Assembly (NCBI GenBank): GCA_009784975.1
Contig: WQXG01000012.1
Coordinates: 1-54,913, forward strand
Source: Treponema sp.
GTDB taxonomy: Bacteria > Spirochaetota > Spirochaetia > Treponematales > Breznakiellaceae
Direction: 5' to 3'
DNA length: 54,913 bases
A program made the position numbers and the translations under genes. Below the pieces are notes generated by a model. That model did no database searches. It saw only the letters and a list, made by a program, of their open reading frames with translations, and was not told the origin of the DNA. Below, piece by piece: positions 8,866 to 16,565 of the stretch. Within the stretch, counting starts at the first letter, position 1. Each line of letters begins with the position of its first letter.

Positions 8866-9340
8866 TATTAATATTAATTCTGTGCGGATTTACCGTCAGT
8901 GTAATTTCGATAGATGATGCGTTTGATGTTGTTCCCTGTCCAAGCGGGAAGAAAAGAATCGGCTCGTTAAATTCCATAGGGATAGTTTGAATCGATGTAA
9001 AATAACTTACGCTATGATCGGGATTGTTAATCCCAATTTGCATTTGGGCGACAAGTACATTTCCGTTGCGGCGGATAAAAGGAGTAAATTGCACCGCTAC
9101 CACTAAATTTGAGCCTACAAGCTGGATGCTTACAGGAGTGCCCGGTATGGTTATTTTCCGCTGCGTATCGTAGCTGGCAACAACCTGATCGTTTTCCAAT
9201 ACTCTTGCATCGATATCCAAAACCAGTGCTCGTCTTCTTGGTATCATTCCTTCGTTGCCGGCTGTTTGATGTTCCTGGGCATTCAGGATAGTTGTTGCAA
9301 AAATGCAAATAAAACTAACAAGGTATATGGAACGGTTCAT
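8855..9340 (-). CDS. Secreted hypothetical protein of the sigma-factor operon
   Basis: 161 residues with a clear signal peptide (NRSIYLVSFICIFATTILNA, cleavage likely after NAQ). The mature part is beta-rich (LVLDIDARVLEN, ITIPGTPVSIQLVGSNLVVAVQF). I do not recognise a family. It begins 1 base after the anti-sigma factor stop region and its end overlaps the transglutaminase-fold lipoprotein start, so it is part of the same transcript. A periplasmic partner of the lipoprotein or a target of the sigma factor is inference only. Confidence 0.7.
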   Translation of the reverse strand: MNRSIYLVSFICIFATTILNAQEHQTAGNEGMIPRRRALVLDIDARVLENDQVVASYDTQRKITIPGTPVSIQLVGSNLVVAVQFTPFIRRNGNVLVAQMQIGINNPDHSVSYFTSIQTIPMEFNEPILFFPLGQGTTSNASSIEITLTVNPHRININNDD

Positions 9341-9341
9341 T

Positions 9342-9974
9342 TTATGGTCGTCTCCTGCCGTTTGGTTGCTGCCTGGAAAAGTCGGCTGCCCTGATTATTG
9401 CAGGTTCGCCCGCTCTTGAAAAGTTTTGGCTTTCCGGTAATTGCAGAATAATTATATTTGTCCCGACATTTGGAGTTAGGTACTGAAGCAATCCGCCCAT
9501 ATCGGCAACAGGTATAATGCCGGGAATTTCTTCTATGTAGTCCATATCTGCCGCGAGAGCAAAGTTAGATCTTTCGGCAGATTCGACCTGAGCCATCATG
9601 CTGCCGCTGTTATTATTGCCGGTTCCGCGTGTCCAGAACATTGCAAGCAATGCGATTAAAACTGCCGCTGCAGCCGCTGCCGGTAATGGTATGGAAATTC
9701 TGCGATGCATCAGATTATAGCTGCGCGGACGGGACGGGCGTTCCATGAAATTGCGTTTTTTATCGAAACTTTGCCAAACTCTGTCTTTTGCTTCGTTAAT
9801 GCCGGCAGCTTCATCTTTTTTAAATGTTTCCTTTAACATTTTAAATTTATTAAGCTTTTCCATGCAGGCGGAACACTGCTCAAAATGAGTTTGTATTTTT
9901 TCCTTCCAGGGAGAGGGTAATTCCCCATCCAAATAAATTGAAAGTAGTTGCGGATCAGGACACATTTTTTTCAC
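9342..9974 (-). CDS. Anti-sigma factor with zinc-finger (zf-HC2) domain
   Basis: 210 residues. The N-terminal domain has CPDPQLLSIYLDGELPSPW and then HFEQCSACMEKL, the His-x3-Cys-x2-Cys zinc site of ZAS anti-sigma domains. One membrane segment (PLPAAAAAAVLIALLAMFW) is near residue 100, so the C-terminal half is outside. The gene overlaps the sigma factor by 20 bases. By family it holds the ECF sigma factor inactive at the membrane until a signal releases it. The outer part has no recognised sensor domain. Confidence 0.85.
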   Translation of the reverse strand: MKKMCPDPQLLSIYLDGELPSPWKEKIQTHFEQCSACMEKLNKFKMLKETFKKDEAAGINEAKDRVWQSFDKKRNFMERPSRPRSYNLMHRRISIPLPAAAAAAVLIALLAMFWTRGTGNNNSGSMMAQVESAERSNFALAADMDYIEEIPGIIPVADMGGLLQYLTPNVGTNIIILQLPESQNFSRAGEPAIIRAADFSRQQPNGRRRP

Positions 9975-10557
9975 CTCTATCTTGTTCTGGTGTTAGCAAG
10001 CTTGTGCCAAGCAAACCTGCTAACCGCTCACGGGCTCTGAATACCCGGACTTTTACATTTCCTTCGCTGATGCCAAGTGTTTTGCCAATCTCCTTGTAGT
10101 TCATATCAGCATACTCTTTTAAAATCAATACCATGCGTAAATTCTCCGGCAGTTTTTCAAGGGCGCTTTGCACTTCTTCGCTTGTTTCTTTTTTAACAAG
10201 TATTCCTTCCCCTGTTTCTACCTGCCTGTAGTCTTCTTTAAATGCCTTCTGGTACGCCTTGCGTTCTCTTTCCTTGCGTTTAGCGTAATTTAACGCGGCA
10301 TTTTTAACTACACGAATCAGCCAGTATTTTGCCTCCTCCGGATTTGGGAAAACCATGTTTTTCTCGTATAAACGAAAAAAACTTTCCTGGCAGAGATCTT
10401 CCGCCGCTTCTGCACTCCTGGTGACCCGGAAAGCCACCCTGTACAGAATTTGAAAAGTTGAGTCGTAGAGCCGCCGGAAATTCCGATCAAACTCGATTGA
10501 AGCAAGCCTGCTGTCCTCAACCTTTTCTTCTGATTTATCCTCTATATTCTTAAACAA
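9955..10557 (-). CDS. ECF-type RNA polymerase sigma factor
   Basis: 200 residues with sigma-70 region 2 (YRVAFRVTRSAEAAEDLCQESFFRLY around 35-65, followed by YWLIRVVKNAALNYAKRK) and region 4 (LPENLRMVLILKEYADMNYKEIGKTLGISEGNVKVRVFRARERL, about 135-180). The start is a TTG, supported by GAGGG 6 bases upstream. It is followed by its cognate anti-sigma gene, overlapping 20 bases, and two exported proteins, 21 bases after cysS. By family it directs RNA polymerase to a small regulon, usually including its own operon; the promoter it reads cannot be named from the sequence. Confidence 0.9.
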   Translation of the reverse strand: MFKNIEDKSEEKVEDSRLASIEFDRNFRRLYDSTFQILYRVAFRVTRSAEAAEDLCQESFFRLYEKNMVFPNPEEAKYWLIRVVKNAALNYAKRKERERKAYQKAFKEDYRQVETGEGILVKKETSEEVQSALEKLPENLRMVLILKEYADMNYKEIGKTLGISEGNVKVRVFRARERLAGLLGTSLLTPEQDRGEKNVS

Positions 10558-10578
10558 GTTTTTCCCTCAATTGTTACA

Positions 10579-11967
10579 TTATTGACGTTTCCAGATTGTT
10601 CCGGCTGGTCCGTCTTCCAATATTATACCGCGATTTTTAAGATTTTGCCTTATATTATCTGCGGTTGCAAAATCTTTGGATTTTTTCGCCTCTGCGCGTT
10701 TCGCGATAAGTTCCTCGATTTCCTTCGCAAACGCCTCATTTACCTCATTATTACCGTTTTTTACAGCTTCCTCAAGCCCCAGCCCCAGAATCCTGTCCAT
10801 ATCAAAGATAGCCGGAAGCGCCGGTTTGTCCTTTAAAAGCCCCCATAATTCCGCCAAAGCCCGGGGTGTATTCAGGTCATCCTCAATTGCCTTATTAAAA
10901 GCCTGAGTATATTTTGATGTGCCGTCCCCGGATGCCCCGCTGTCCACTGCCAGTACCTTTTCAAGCAGTGATTTTCGCGCATTTCTGGCACCTTTCAGGC
11001 TTTCAAAAGAAAACTGAAGCTGACTGCGGTAATGTCCGCCAAGCAGGAAATAACGGTAATCGAGAGGGTCGAAACCTTCGTCTATAAGGCTTTGCAAAGT
11101 GAGGAAACCGCCTGCCGATTTGGACATTTTGCCTTTATCCAGCACGAGAAATTCGTTGTGCAGCCAGCAGGATACCCACGGTTTTTTCCCTGTAGCGGCT
11201 TCGCTTTGTGCAATTTCGTTAGTGTGATGGATAGGGATATGATCGATACCCCCCGCATGAATATCGAAATTTTCACCCAGATATTTCATGCTCATTGCGG
11301 AACATTCGATATGCCAGCCGGGATAACCTTTTCCCCAGGGGCTGTCCCACACAAGAGCCTGATTCGCAAATTTGCTTTTTGTAAACCAAAGTACAAAATC
11401 GCAGGCATTGCGTTTATTTTCATCCTGCTCGATCCGGGCACCCGCTTTTAAATCATCCAGCCGCAGCATGGCAAGTTCCCCGTAAGAAGGAAATTTAGAA
11501 ATATCAAAATAAAGGTTCCCTCCTGCAAAATAGGTAAACCCGTTTTTTTCTATCTGTTGGATAAGCGCTATCATTTCGCTGATATGTTCTGTCGCTTTGC
11601 AAACTACAGTTGGACGGACAATATTCATTCTGTCAGTATCTTTAAAAAACGCCTGCGTATAATAATCCGCGATTTCCAGAACACTCTTGCCCCGTTCTTC
11701 CGCGCTTTTTACCATTTTATCATCGCCGTCATCCGCATCATCGGAAAGATGCCCCACATCGGTAATATTCATAACATGATTAACGTCATACCCAAAACGG
11801 CGCAAAGAGCGAACCAAAATATCATGAAGCACATAAGCGCGCAAATTCCCGATATGCGCATAGTTATAAACAGTCGGGCCGCATCCGTAAAAGCCGATTG
11901 CCCCTTCTTTTAAGGGTTTAAAAAGCTGTTTGCTGCGGCCTAGGGTGTTGTAGAAAGAGAAAGACAT
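10579..11967 (-). CDS. cysS: Cysteinyl-tRNA synthetase
   Basis: A 462-residue class I aminoacyl-tRNA synthetase. GCGPTVYNYAHIGNLRAYV holds the zinc-ligand Cys and the HIGH-type motif. ITDVGH follows near residue 66, WHIECSAMS and HAGGIDHIPIHHTNEIAQ supply the other zinc ligands, and KGKMSKSAG is the KMSKS loop near residue 280. Length is normal for the family. It charges tRNA-Cys in the cytoplasm. It heads the minus-strand cluster leading into the ECF sigma factor. Confidence 0.95.
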   Translation of the reverse strand: MSFSFYNTLGRSKQLFKPLKEGAIGFYGCGPTVYNYAHIGNLRAYVLHDILVRSLRRFGYDVNHVMNITDVGHLSDDADDGDDKMVKSAEERGKSVLEIADYYTQAFFKDTDRMNIVRPTVVCKATEHISEMIALIQQIEKNGFTYFAGGNLYFDISKFPSYGELAMLRLDDLKAGARIEQDENKRNACDFVLWFTKSKFANQALVWDSPWGKGYPGWHIECSAMSMKYLGENFDIHAGGIDHIPIHHTNEIAQSEAATGKKPWVSCWLHNEFLVLDKGKMSKSAGGFLTLQSLIDEGFDPLDYRYFLLGGHYRSQLQFSFESLKGARNARKSLLEKVLAVDSGASGDGTSKYTQAFNKAIEDDLNTPRALAELWGLLKDKPALPAIFDMDRILGLGLEEAVKNGNNEVNEAFAKEIEELIAKRAEAKKSKDFATADNIRQNLKNRGIILEDGPAGTIWKRQ

Positions 11968-12024
11968 ATCTTTACCTTATCTGAAAATATGGAAATAATC
12001 AAGGTCTATTAGAATTATATTTAA

Positions 12025-12191
12025 AGTGTTGGATTTGCTTGCTCTCCGTACAGGCGCTCACGGCAGCGGGATCAGAAAAAACCCCTCAGGAGCCCGGTTA
12101 CGAGCCTCTCGCTGCGCTCGGTCTCTTCACCGGAGAACTTCGGAAGATGTTTTTTCTGATCCCGCTGCCGTGAGCGCCTGTACGAATAGGA
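12025..12191. repeat. Large hairpin element B (inverted relative to C)
   Basis: A 167-base palindromic element. Its ends are ctctccgtacaggcgctcac (12042 on) and the partner cgtgagcgcctgtacg (ending near 12184). The inner stem pairs cagcgggatcagaaaaaac with gttttttctgatcccgctg. The reverse complement matches element C nearly end to end, including about 10-16 flanking bases on each side (agtgttggattt outside, cgaatagga inside). It lies between divergent genes cysS and the island methyltransferase. Confidence 0.85.
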
Positions 12192-12258
12192 TGTATAGCT
12201 AACAATATGTATAAGTAACATTATTGACAAATATTGTAGTGAAAAGGTAAGTTTAATT

Positions 12259-13038
12259 ATGGAAAATATTACTTTAGAAGAAAGCATAATTAAGGCAATG
12301 GATGGGGATGATTTGGAGCTTGTAAAATATTTGCCTTTTATTTTGCAGGATTTTTGGCATATTGGGACTCCTCCGGGAGAAATAATAAAAGTTATTAAAA
12401 AATATAAAACAGATTATTCTAAATTAAATTTATTGGATTTGGGTTCCGGTAAAGGAGCAGTTTCTATTAATATTGCCTTAGAATTAAAATGCAAATGTTT
12501 TGGAATAGATGGGATAGATGAATTTGTAGTTTTTTCCAATAATAAATCTAAAGAATATTCTGTACATGATATTTGCACATTTGAAACAGGCGATATACGT
12601 ACAAAAATAAAAACGCTGGGAAAATATGATATTATTATATTGGGGGCAATAGGAGCGGTTTTTGGAAATTATTATGAAACTTTGTCACAATTAAAAAGCA
12701 ATTTGGAAAAAGATGGGCTAATAATCATAAATGACGCTTATGTTGAAGATGATTGCAGTAAAAATCATACAAACGTATTAATAAAAAGCGAACTAATAAA
12801 ACAAATAAATAATGCCGGAATGAAACTAATTGACATAATTACAGATTATGATATTCAGGATATGGATACTGAATATGAAACTCAATTAAACAACATTCAA
12901 AAACGGTGTTTGGAATTAATGGAAAAACACCCGGAAAATAAAGAACTATTTGAAGAATATATAGAAAAACAAAAAAGAGAATACGAAATATTAAGCAATG
13001 AAATAATACCTGCAATATTTGTTATAAGTAAAACATAG
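12259..13038 (+). CDS. Class I SAM-dependent methyltransferase (small-molecule type)
   Basis: 259 residues. Motif I is clear at about 55-72 (LNLLDLGSGKGAVSINIALE), followed by an acidic strand end (CFGIDGIDEF), GDIRTKIKTLGKYDIIILG and a motif-IV-like LIIINDAYV. No (D/N)PPY is present, so it is not a typical adenine or cytosine DNA methylase; a metabolite or unknown substrate is more likely. The C-terminal 60 residues are a charged helical tail. The gene is much richer in A/T than cysS or the exchanger next to the island, suggesting acquisition. It precedes the nuclease-like pair by 37 bases, in the same direction. Confidence 0.75.
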   Translation: MENITLEESIIKAMDGDDLELVKYLPFILQDFWHIGTPPGEIIKVIKKYKTDYSKLNLLDLGSGKGAVSINIALELKCKCFGIDGIDEFVVFSNNKSKEYSVHDICTFETGDIRTKIKTLGKYDIIILGAIGAVFGNYYETLSQLKSNLEKDGLIIINDAYVEDDCSKNHTNVLIKSELIKQINNAGMKLIDIITDYDIQDMDTEYETQLNNIQKRCLELMEKHPENKELFEEYIEKQKREYEILSNEIIPAIFVISKT

Positions 13039-13075
13039 ACATTGACATAATATTTAAAATATTGTAAAAATAAAT

Positions 13076-13918
13076 ATGATTTTTGAATTGCGGAATAAAA
13101 TACCTCAAAATTCCAGTTTTATTTATTCAGAAGATGTTTTAACAGGTACAATATTCGGCAATTTAAGATATTTTAAAAACCAGCATTTATTAATACATTT
13201 TTTAAATGAGGCTGTTGATCTTCAAGGCAGTAAATTATTGTTAAATAAAGATTTTCTGTACGAAATACTTTTTTGGAAAAAATACCGTTCATCTTATGAT
13301 AATGATAGTTACAACGAACCGGATTTGGTTCTGCATAATAAAAATGACGCAATAATAATTGAGTGTAAATATTTTTCGTCATTAAGCGAAGATACCATAG
13401 AAGTGGATGGGAAAGAAGAATACAGGAATCAATTAATCCGGTATGCTTCAGTTATAAATGATTATTATTTCAATAAAGAGCATAAAGCAATTGTATTCTT
13501 AACAAATGAAAAAACTATGCCTAAAGATATATTAAAAGAAACAAAAATACATCTGGATAAAAAATATAAAAACATTAAATTATACTGGTTATCATGGAAT
13601 TCCCTGTATACCGTAATACAGAACAATTATTCAGATATTTCTGCAGACAATAAAATTTTATTATCTGATTTAACAGAGTTTTTAATAAAAAGGAAGTTAT
13701 ATAATTTTGATGGTTTTAATGTAAAGAAAATAAAATATGACAGATTCTATAAAAAAGATTATTTTATTATCAGCAAACATTTATTTGAATGGAGATATAT
13801 ACCAAAAATAAAATATTATTTTAATATTATACATCCTGTTGACAAAATCAATTTTTATAAATATTATTATTTTAGCCATATAAAAAAAGACAATATAAAC
13901 TGGAGGTACAAAAAATGA
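13076..13918 (+). CDS. PD-(D/E)XK nuclease-superfamily protein
   Basis: 280 residues, very A/T-rich. Residues 82-98 read PDLVLHNKNDAIIIECK: Asp83, then Glu96-x-Lys98 on the next strand, the metal-binding signature of PD-(D/E)XK nucleases. Upstream, SEDVLTGTIFGNLRYF (Glu19) resembles the conserved N-terminal helix of one restriction-endonuclease-like subgroup. The following EYRNQLIRYASVINDYY is a helix that usually packs on that core. The rest is Lys/Tyr-rich without a known domain. Its stop overlaps the next gene (ATGA), so the two are coupled. DNA cleavage or defence is inference from fold and context; the methyltransferase upstream does not look like its DNA-modifying partner. Confidence 0.65.
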   Translation: MIFELRNKIPQNSSFIYSEDVLTGTIFGNLRYFKNQHLLIHFLNEAVDLQGSKLLLNKDFLYEILFWKKYRSSYDNDSYNEPDLVLHNKNDAIIIECKYFSSLSEDTIEVDGKEEYRNQLIRYASVINDYYFNKEHKAIVFLTNEKTMPKDILKETKIHLDKKYKNIKLYWLSWNSLYTVIQNNYSDISADNKILLSDLTEFLIKRKLYNFDGFNVKKIKYDRFYKKDYFIISKHLFEWRYIPKIKYYFNIIHPVDKINFYKYYYFSHIKKDNINWRYKK

Positions 13919-14442
13919 ATGATATTGGAAATCTTGTAAAACAATACAATAGATTTATTGACGATTTGAGAATGATGTTGGATGATATAAATGAAATATT
14001 GACAGATGAATTTAAGATGGAATGGGTTTATGAACTTTGGCATCCTCGTGAAAGAACTGCATGGCCGTCAAAAGAACGTTTTTCAAAATGGTATAATAAG
14101 GATAAAAGTATAATATATATTTGTATTCAGCTAATGGATGAAACCCCGTATTTATTAATATTTTACACAAATATAGATAATAAAAAAAAGAAATTAACAG
14201 AATTTGGAGAACATACACCATTTGAATCAATCGAAAAAAATGATATCGAAAAAAGAAAAGAAACAAATATAATAACTTCCTTAAAAGAAGATTGGGGAGA
14301 TTGTTATTACTGCAAAATAGATTTAGAAACAATAAACTCCAATCAAGTAATAAACACAGACTTAAAAAATACAATAAAAAACATTCTAAACATGGAGTTT
14401 AACAAAATAAGCGTCACCAAGATCAAGTTTATTGAAAGCTGA
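13915..14442 (+). CDS. Unknown protein coupled to the PD-(D/E)XK gene
   Basis: 175 residues, A/T-rich, start ATG overlapping the previous stop by 4 bases and preceded by GGAGG. The N-terminal half is helical (NLVKQYNRFIDDLRMMLDDI), then a beta-rich centre with aromatic residues (WVYELWHPRERTAWPS, SIIYICIQLMDETPYLLIFY). No catalytic motif or membrane segment is visible, and I do not recognise the family. The tight overlap suggests it acts with the nuclease-like protein, for example as a partner, inhibitor or specificity subunit. Confidence 0.6.
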   Translation: MNDIGNLVKQYNRFIDDLRMMLDDINEILTDEFKMEWVYELWHPRERTAWPSKERFSKWYNKDKSIIYICIQLMDETPYLLIFYTNIDNKKKKLTEFGEHTPFESIEKNDIEKRKETNIITSLKEDWGDCYYCKIDLETINSNQVINTDLKNTIKNILNMEFNKISVTKIKFIES

Positions 14443-14474
14443 GTGATGTGGTATATTCAAATTATTGGAATACT

Positions 14475-14635
14475 TCCTATTCGTACAGGCACTCACGGCA
14501 GCGGGATCAGAAAAAACATCTTCCGAAGTTCCTCGCTGTAGAGACCGCTTGCGGGCTCGGAAGCGAATTCCTGAGGGGTTTTTTCTGAGCCCGCTGCCGT
14601 GAGCGCCTGTACGGAGAGCAAGTAAATCCAACACT
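14475..14635. repeat. Large hairpin element C (inverted relative to B)
   Basis: A 161-base palindromic element. tcctattcgtacaggcactc (14475 on) pairs with ccgtgagcgcctgtacg (near 14612). The inner stem is cagcgggatcagaaaaaaca with ttttttctgagcccgctg. It matches the reverse complement of B including flanks, and shares its core with A (aaaaaacatcttccgaag and cctgaggggtttttt). It closes the A/T-rich island on the right. Confidence 0.85.
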
Positions 14636-14693
14636 AACAATAAAATAAAGACTTTACATCATTACCCAATAAAGATATAATCAAAGAGTAGAC

Positions 14694-15653
14694 ATGCTAA
14701 TAAACATAATCCTAATCACAGCCGGAATGGCTCTATTATTAAAAGGCGGCGACATATTAGTAAACGGCGCATCGTCTCTTGCCCGCCGCAAAAAAATATC
14801 GGAACTGGCAATCGGGCTTACAATCGTCGCTTTTGGAACATCTGCTCCGGAGTTTATCATAAGTTTTGTTGCAAGCCTCGATTCGCATCCGGAAATTGCT
14901 TTGGGAAATGTAATAGGAAGCAATTTATTTAACCTGCTTTTTATTCTGGGATTAACCGGATTATTAATGCCTGTTGCTGTTCAAAAAAACACCGTTCGTT
15001 TTGAAATACCGTTTTCTTTGCTTGCGGCAGTTGTTTTATTTTTATTGGCAAATTTTGGTTTTATTTACGGAAGCAAATATATAATAGGCCGAATAGACGG
15101 CGCAATTTTTCTTGTGCTTTTTGGATTATTTATATTCTATGTGTTTAAAACCATGAAATCAGGCGAAACAAGCGATAGCGAAGCGCCTTCTAAATATCTT
15201 TCTTTGCCTAAATCAATAATATTTATAATTCTGGGATTGGTTATGCTTATTGTTGGAGGAAGATTAGTCGTTAAATCTGCGGTAGAATTGGCGCTTGCGT
15301 TAAATGTAAGCGAAAAAATCATAAGCCTTACTATCGTGGCAATAGGAACATCATTGCCGGAGCTGATAATTTCCATAACAGCCATGATTAAAAAGAAAAG
15401 CGACCTTGCCATAGGAAACATAGTTGGCTCCAATATTTTTAATATTCTTTTTATTTTAGGCGCAAGCGCAGTAGCGCGCCCGCTGGAATATTCGCCTGTA
15501 TTTAATCACGACCTTTACCTGTTAATGTTCGGCACATTGCTTTTATTCATTGCAATGTTTACAGGCAAAAAGAGGATGCTTGACCGCTGGGAAGGCGCGG
15601 TATTTTTATTACTCTATATTGGATACGTGGTTTTCCTGATAATCAGGCATTAA
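14694..15653 (+). CDS. Sodium/calcium exchanger family membrane protein (YrbG-like)
   Basis: 319 residues with about ten membrane segments and the two inverted alpha-repeats of the CaCA family: GLTIVAFGTSAPEFIISFVA with GNVIGSNLFNLLFILG, and LTIVAIGTSLPELIISITA with GNIVGSNIFNILFILG. Both GTSxPE motifs with ion-binding Glu are intact. It exchanges Na+ or H+ for Ca2+ (or another cation) across the inner membrane; ion choice cannot be read from the sequence. No operon partner is apparent. Confidence 0.9.
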   Translation: MLINIILITAGMALLLKGGDILVNGASSLARRKKISELAIGLTIVAFGTSAPEFIISFVASLDSHPEIALGNVIGSNLFNLLFILGLTGLLMPVAVQKNTVRFEIPFSLLAAVVLFLLANFGFIYGSKYIIGRIDGAIFLVLFGLFIFYVFKTMKSGETSDSEAPSKYLSLPKSIIFIILGLVMLIVGGRLVVKSAVELALALNVSEKIISLTIVAIGTSLPELIISITAMIKKKSDLAIGNIVGSNIFNILFILGASAVARPLEYSPVFNHDLYLLMFGTLLLFIAMFTGKKRMLDRWEGAVFLLLYIGYVVFLIIRH

Positions 15654-15674
15654 TAGTTGGGTGTTCTAATATTA

Positions 15675-16136
15675 CTATGCTTTTGTAAAATCGATATGCT
15701 CATTTGCTGGCGGTATTCTGAATGAAAAGACAGATTTGCCTTTGGCATTTGTTAGCGCCATGTCACCCATGCGGAGTATATTCATCCCGATTATAAAGTC
15801 AAAATCGTTGTTGCCAAAGAATTCGGCTACTTCCATATTTGTAAATAATATTCCATTTGGCAATAAGACATCTAACCGGTAGACTGGAACAATGGCAATA
15901 CCGTGAGCACCGATTACTGTTCCCATTTTAAAGGGTTTTAATTGTGTGTCTGCAGCAAAACGGCGGCTTATACAAGAACCTGTTGCGCCGGTATCAACTA
16001 AAGCGATTGAGTTCATGCTTATTCGACTTTCTTGCGGATAGCCGTCTATGGGTACAGGAACTCCTAATTGAATTTGAAATAATATTGATTGTTTCTGCTT
16101 GTCCGGCAGGTGAACGGTAATTGCATTAAATTTCAT
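15675..16136 (-). CDS. Retropepsin-like single-domain aspartic protease
   Basis: 153 residues with the clan AA active-site motif IALVDTGATGSCIS (Asp48) and the later flap/strand segments IGAHGIAIVPVYRLDVLLPN and DFIIGMNILRMGD, matching the psi-loop end of retropepsins. At this length it must dimerise to form the two-Asp site. No signal peptide or membrane segment is present, so it is cytoplasmic. It lies 54 bases after a small conserved partner gene on the same strand. The substrate is unknown. Confidence 0.75.
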   Translation of the reverse strand: MKFNAITVHLPDKQKQSILFQIQLGVPVPIDGYPQESRISMNSIALVDTGATGSCISRRFAADTQLKPFKMGTVIGAHGIAIVPVYRLDVLLPNGILFTNMEVAEFFGNNDFDFIIGMNILRMGDMALTNAKGKSVFSFRIPPANEHIDFTKA

Positions 16137-16190
16137 TTAATGTCCGATTTATAAATGCGGCTATGCAGCCGCACAAGATCATGGTTAGCA

Positions 16191-16439
16191 TTAGACACCA
16201 AAGCAGACCGCCTGATTAAAATATGTCATAGCCTCATCGTTAGCTGTAATGCAATCTTGAATTAGGAATTCTCCCATTAAGAAGCCGTTTTTATGTGCCG
16301 CTGAAAGGGCGGCATCGGTATTGGGAAAATAACCTATTACAGCATTGTTTTTTAAGAGAACGCATTCATTTAGATGATTAGCGATTATTGTATCACGGTT
16401 TTTATCGAACCATTTGTATAATTCTTTTAAATATTCCAT
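16191..16439 (-). CDS. Small DUF5678-like protein paired with the aspartic protease
   Basis: 82 residues from the ATG at 16439, which has a CAGGG-type site upstream; a longer frame from 16487 lacks one. The pattern NECVLLKNNAVIGYFPNTDAALSAAHKNG, an exposed strand pair with 'gk.va..G.' spacing and a following helix, resembles the DUF5678 family often encoded just upstream of retropepsin-like proteins. A substrate or regulator of the protease is a reasonable guess from pairing only. Confidence 0.55.
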   Translation of the reverse strand: MEYLKELYKWFDKNRDTIIANHLNECVLLKNNAVIGYFPNTDAALSAAHKNGFLMGEFLIQDCITANDEAMTYFNQAVCFGV

Positions 16440-16514
16440 AATAATTACCCTGTCTTTGATTATCGCTTGTTTATACTGATTTATCAAGTAGATAAATAGA
16501 TTTTTTATTATTCA

Positions 16515-16558
16515 ATAAAAAAGTCCGCGAAAATGTGTGTTTTCTGTTTCCGCGGACT
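16515..16558 (-). terminator. Terminator after the pectate lyase gene
   Basis: On the minus strand, agtccgcggaaa pairs with ttttcgcggact (16522-16529 with 16551-16558) and is followed directly by TTTTTTATT. It lies 8 bases after the lyase stop codon. Confidence 0.75.
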
Positions 16559-16565
16559 GGTTTTA

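Noticed and set aside
12259-13918. Restriction-modification system
   Set aside because: The methyltransferase has no DNA-methylase motif IV; its substrate is more likely a small molecule.
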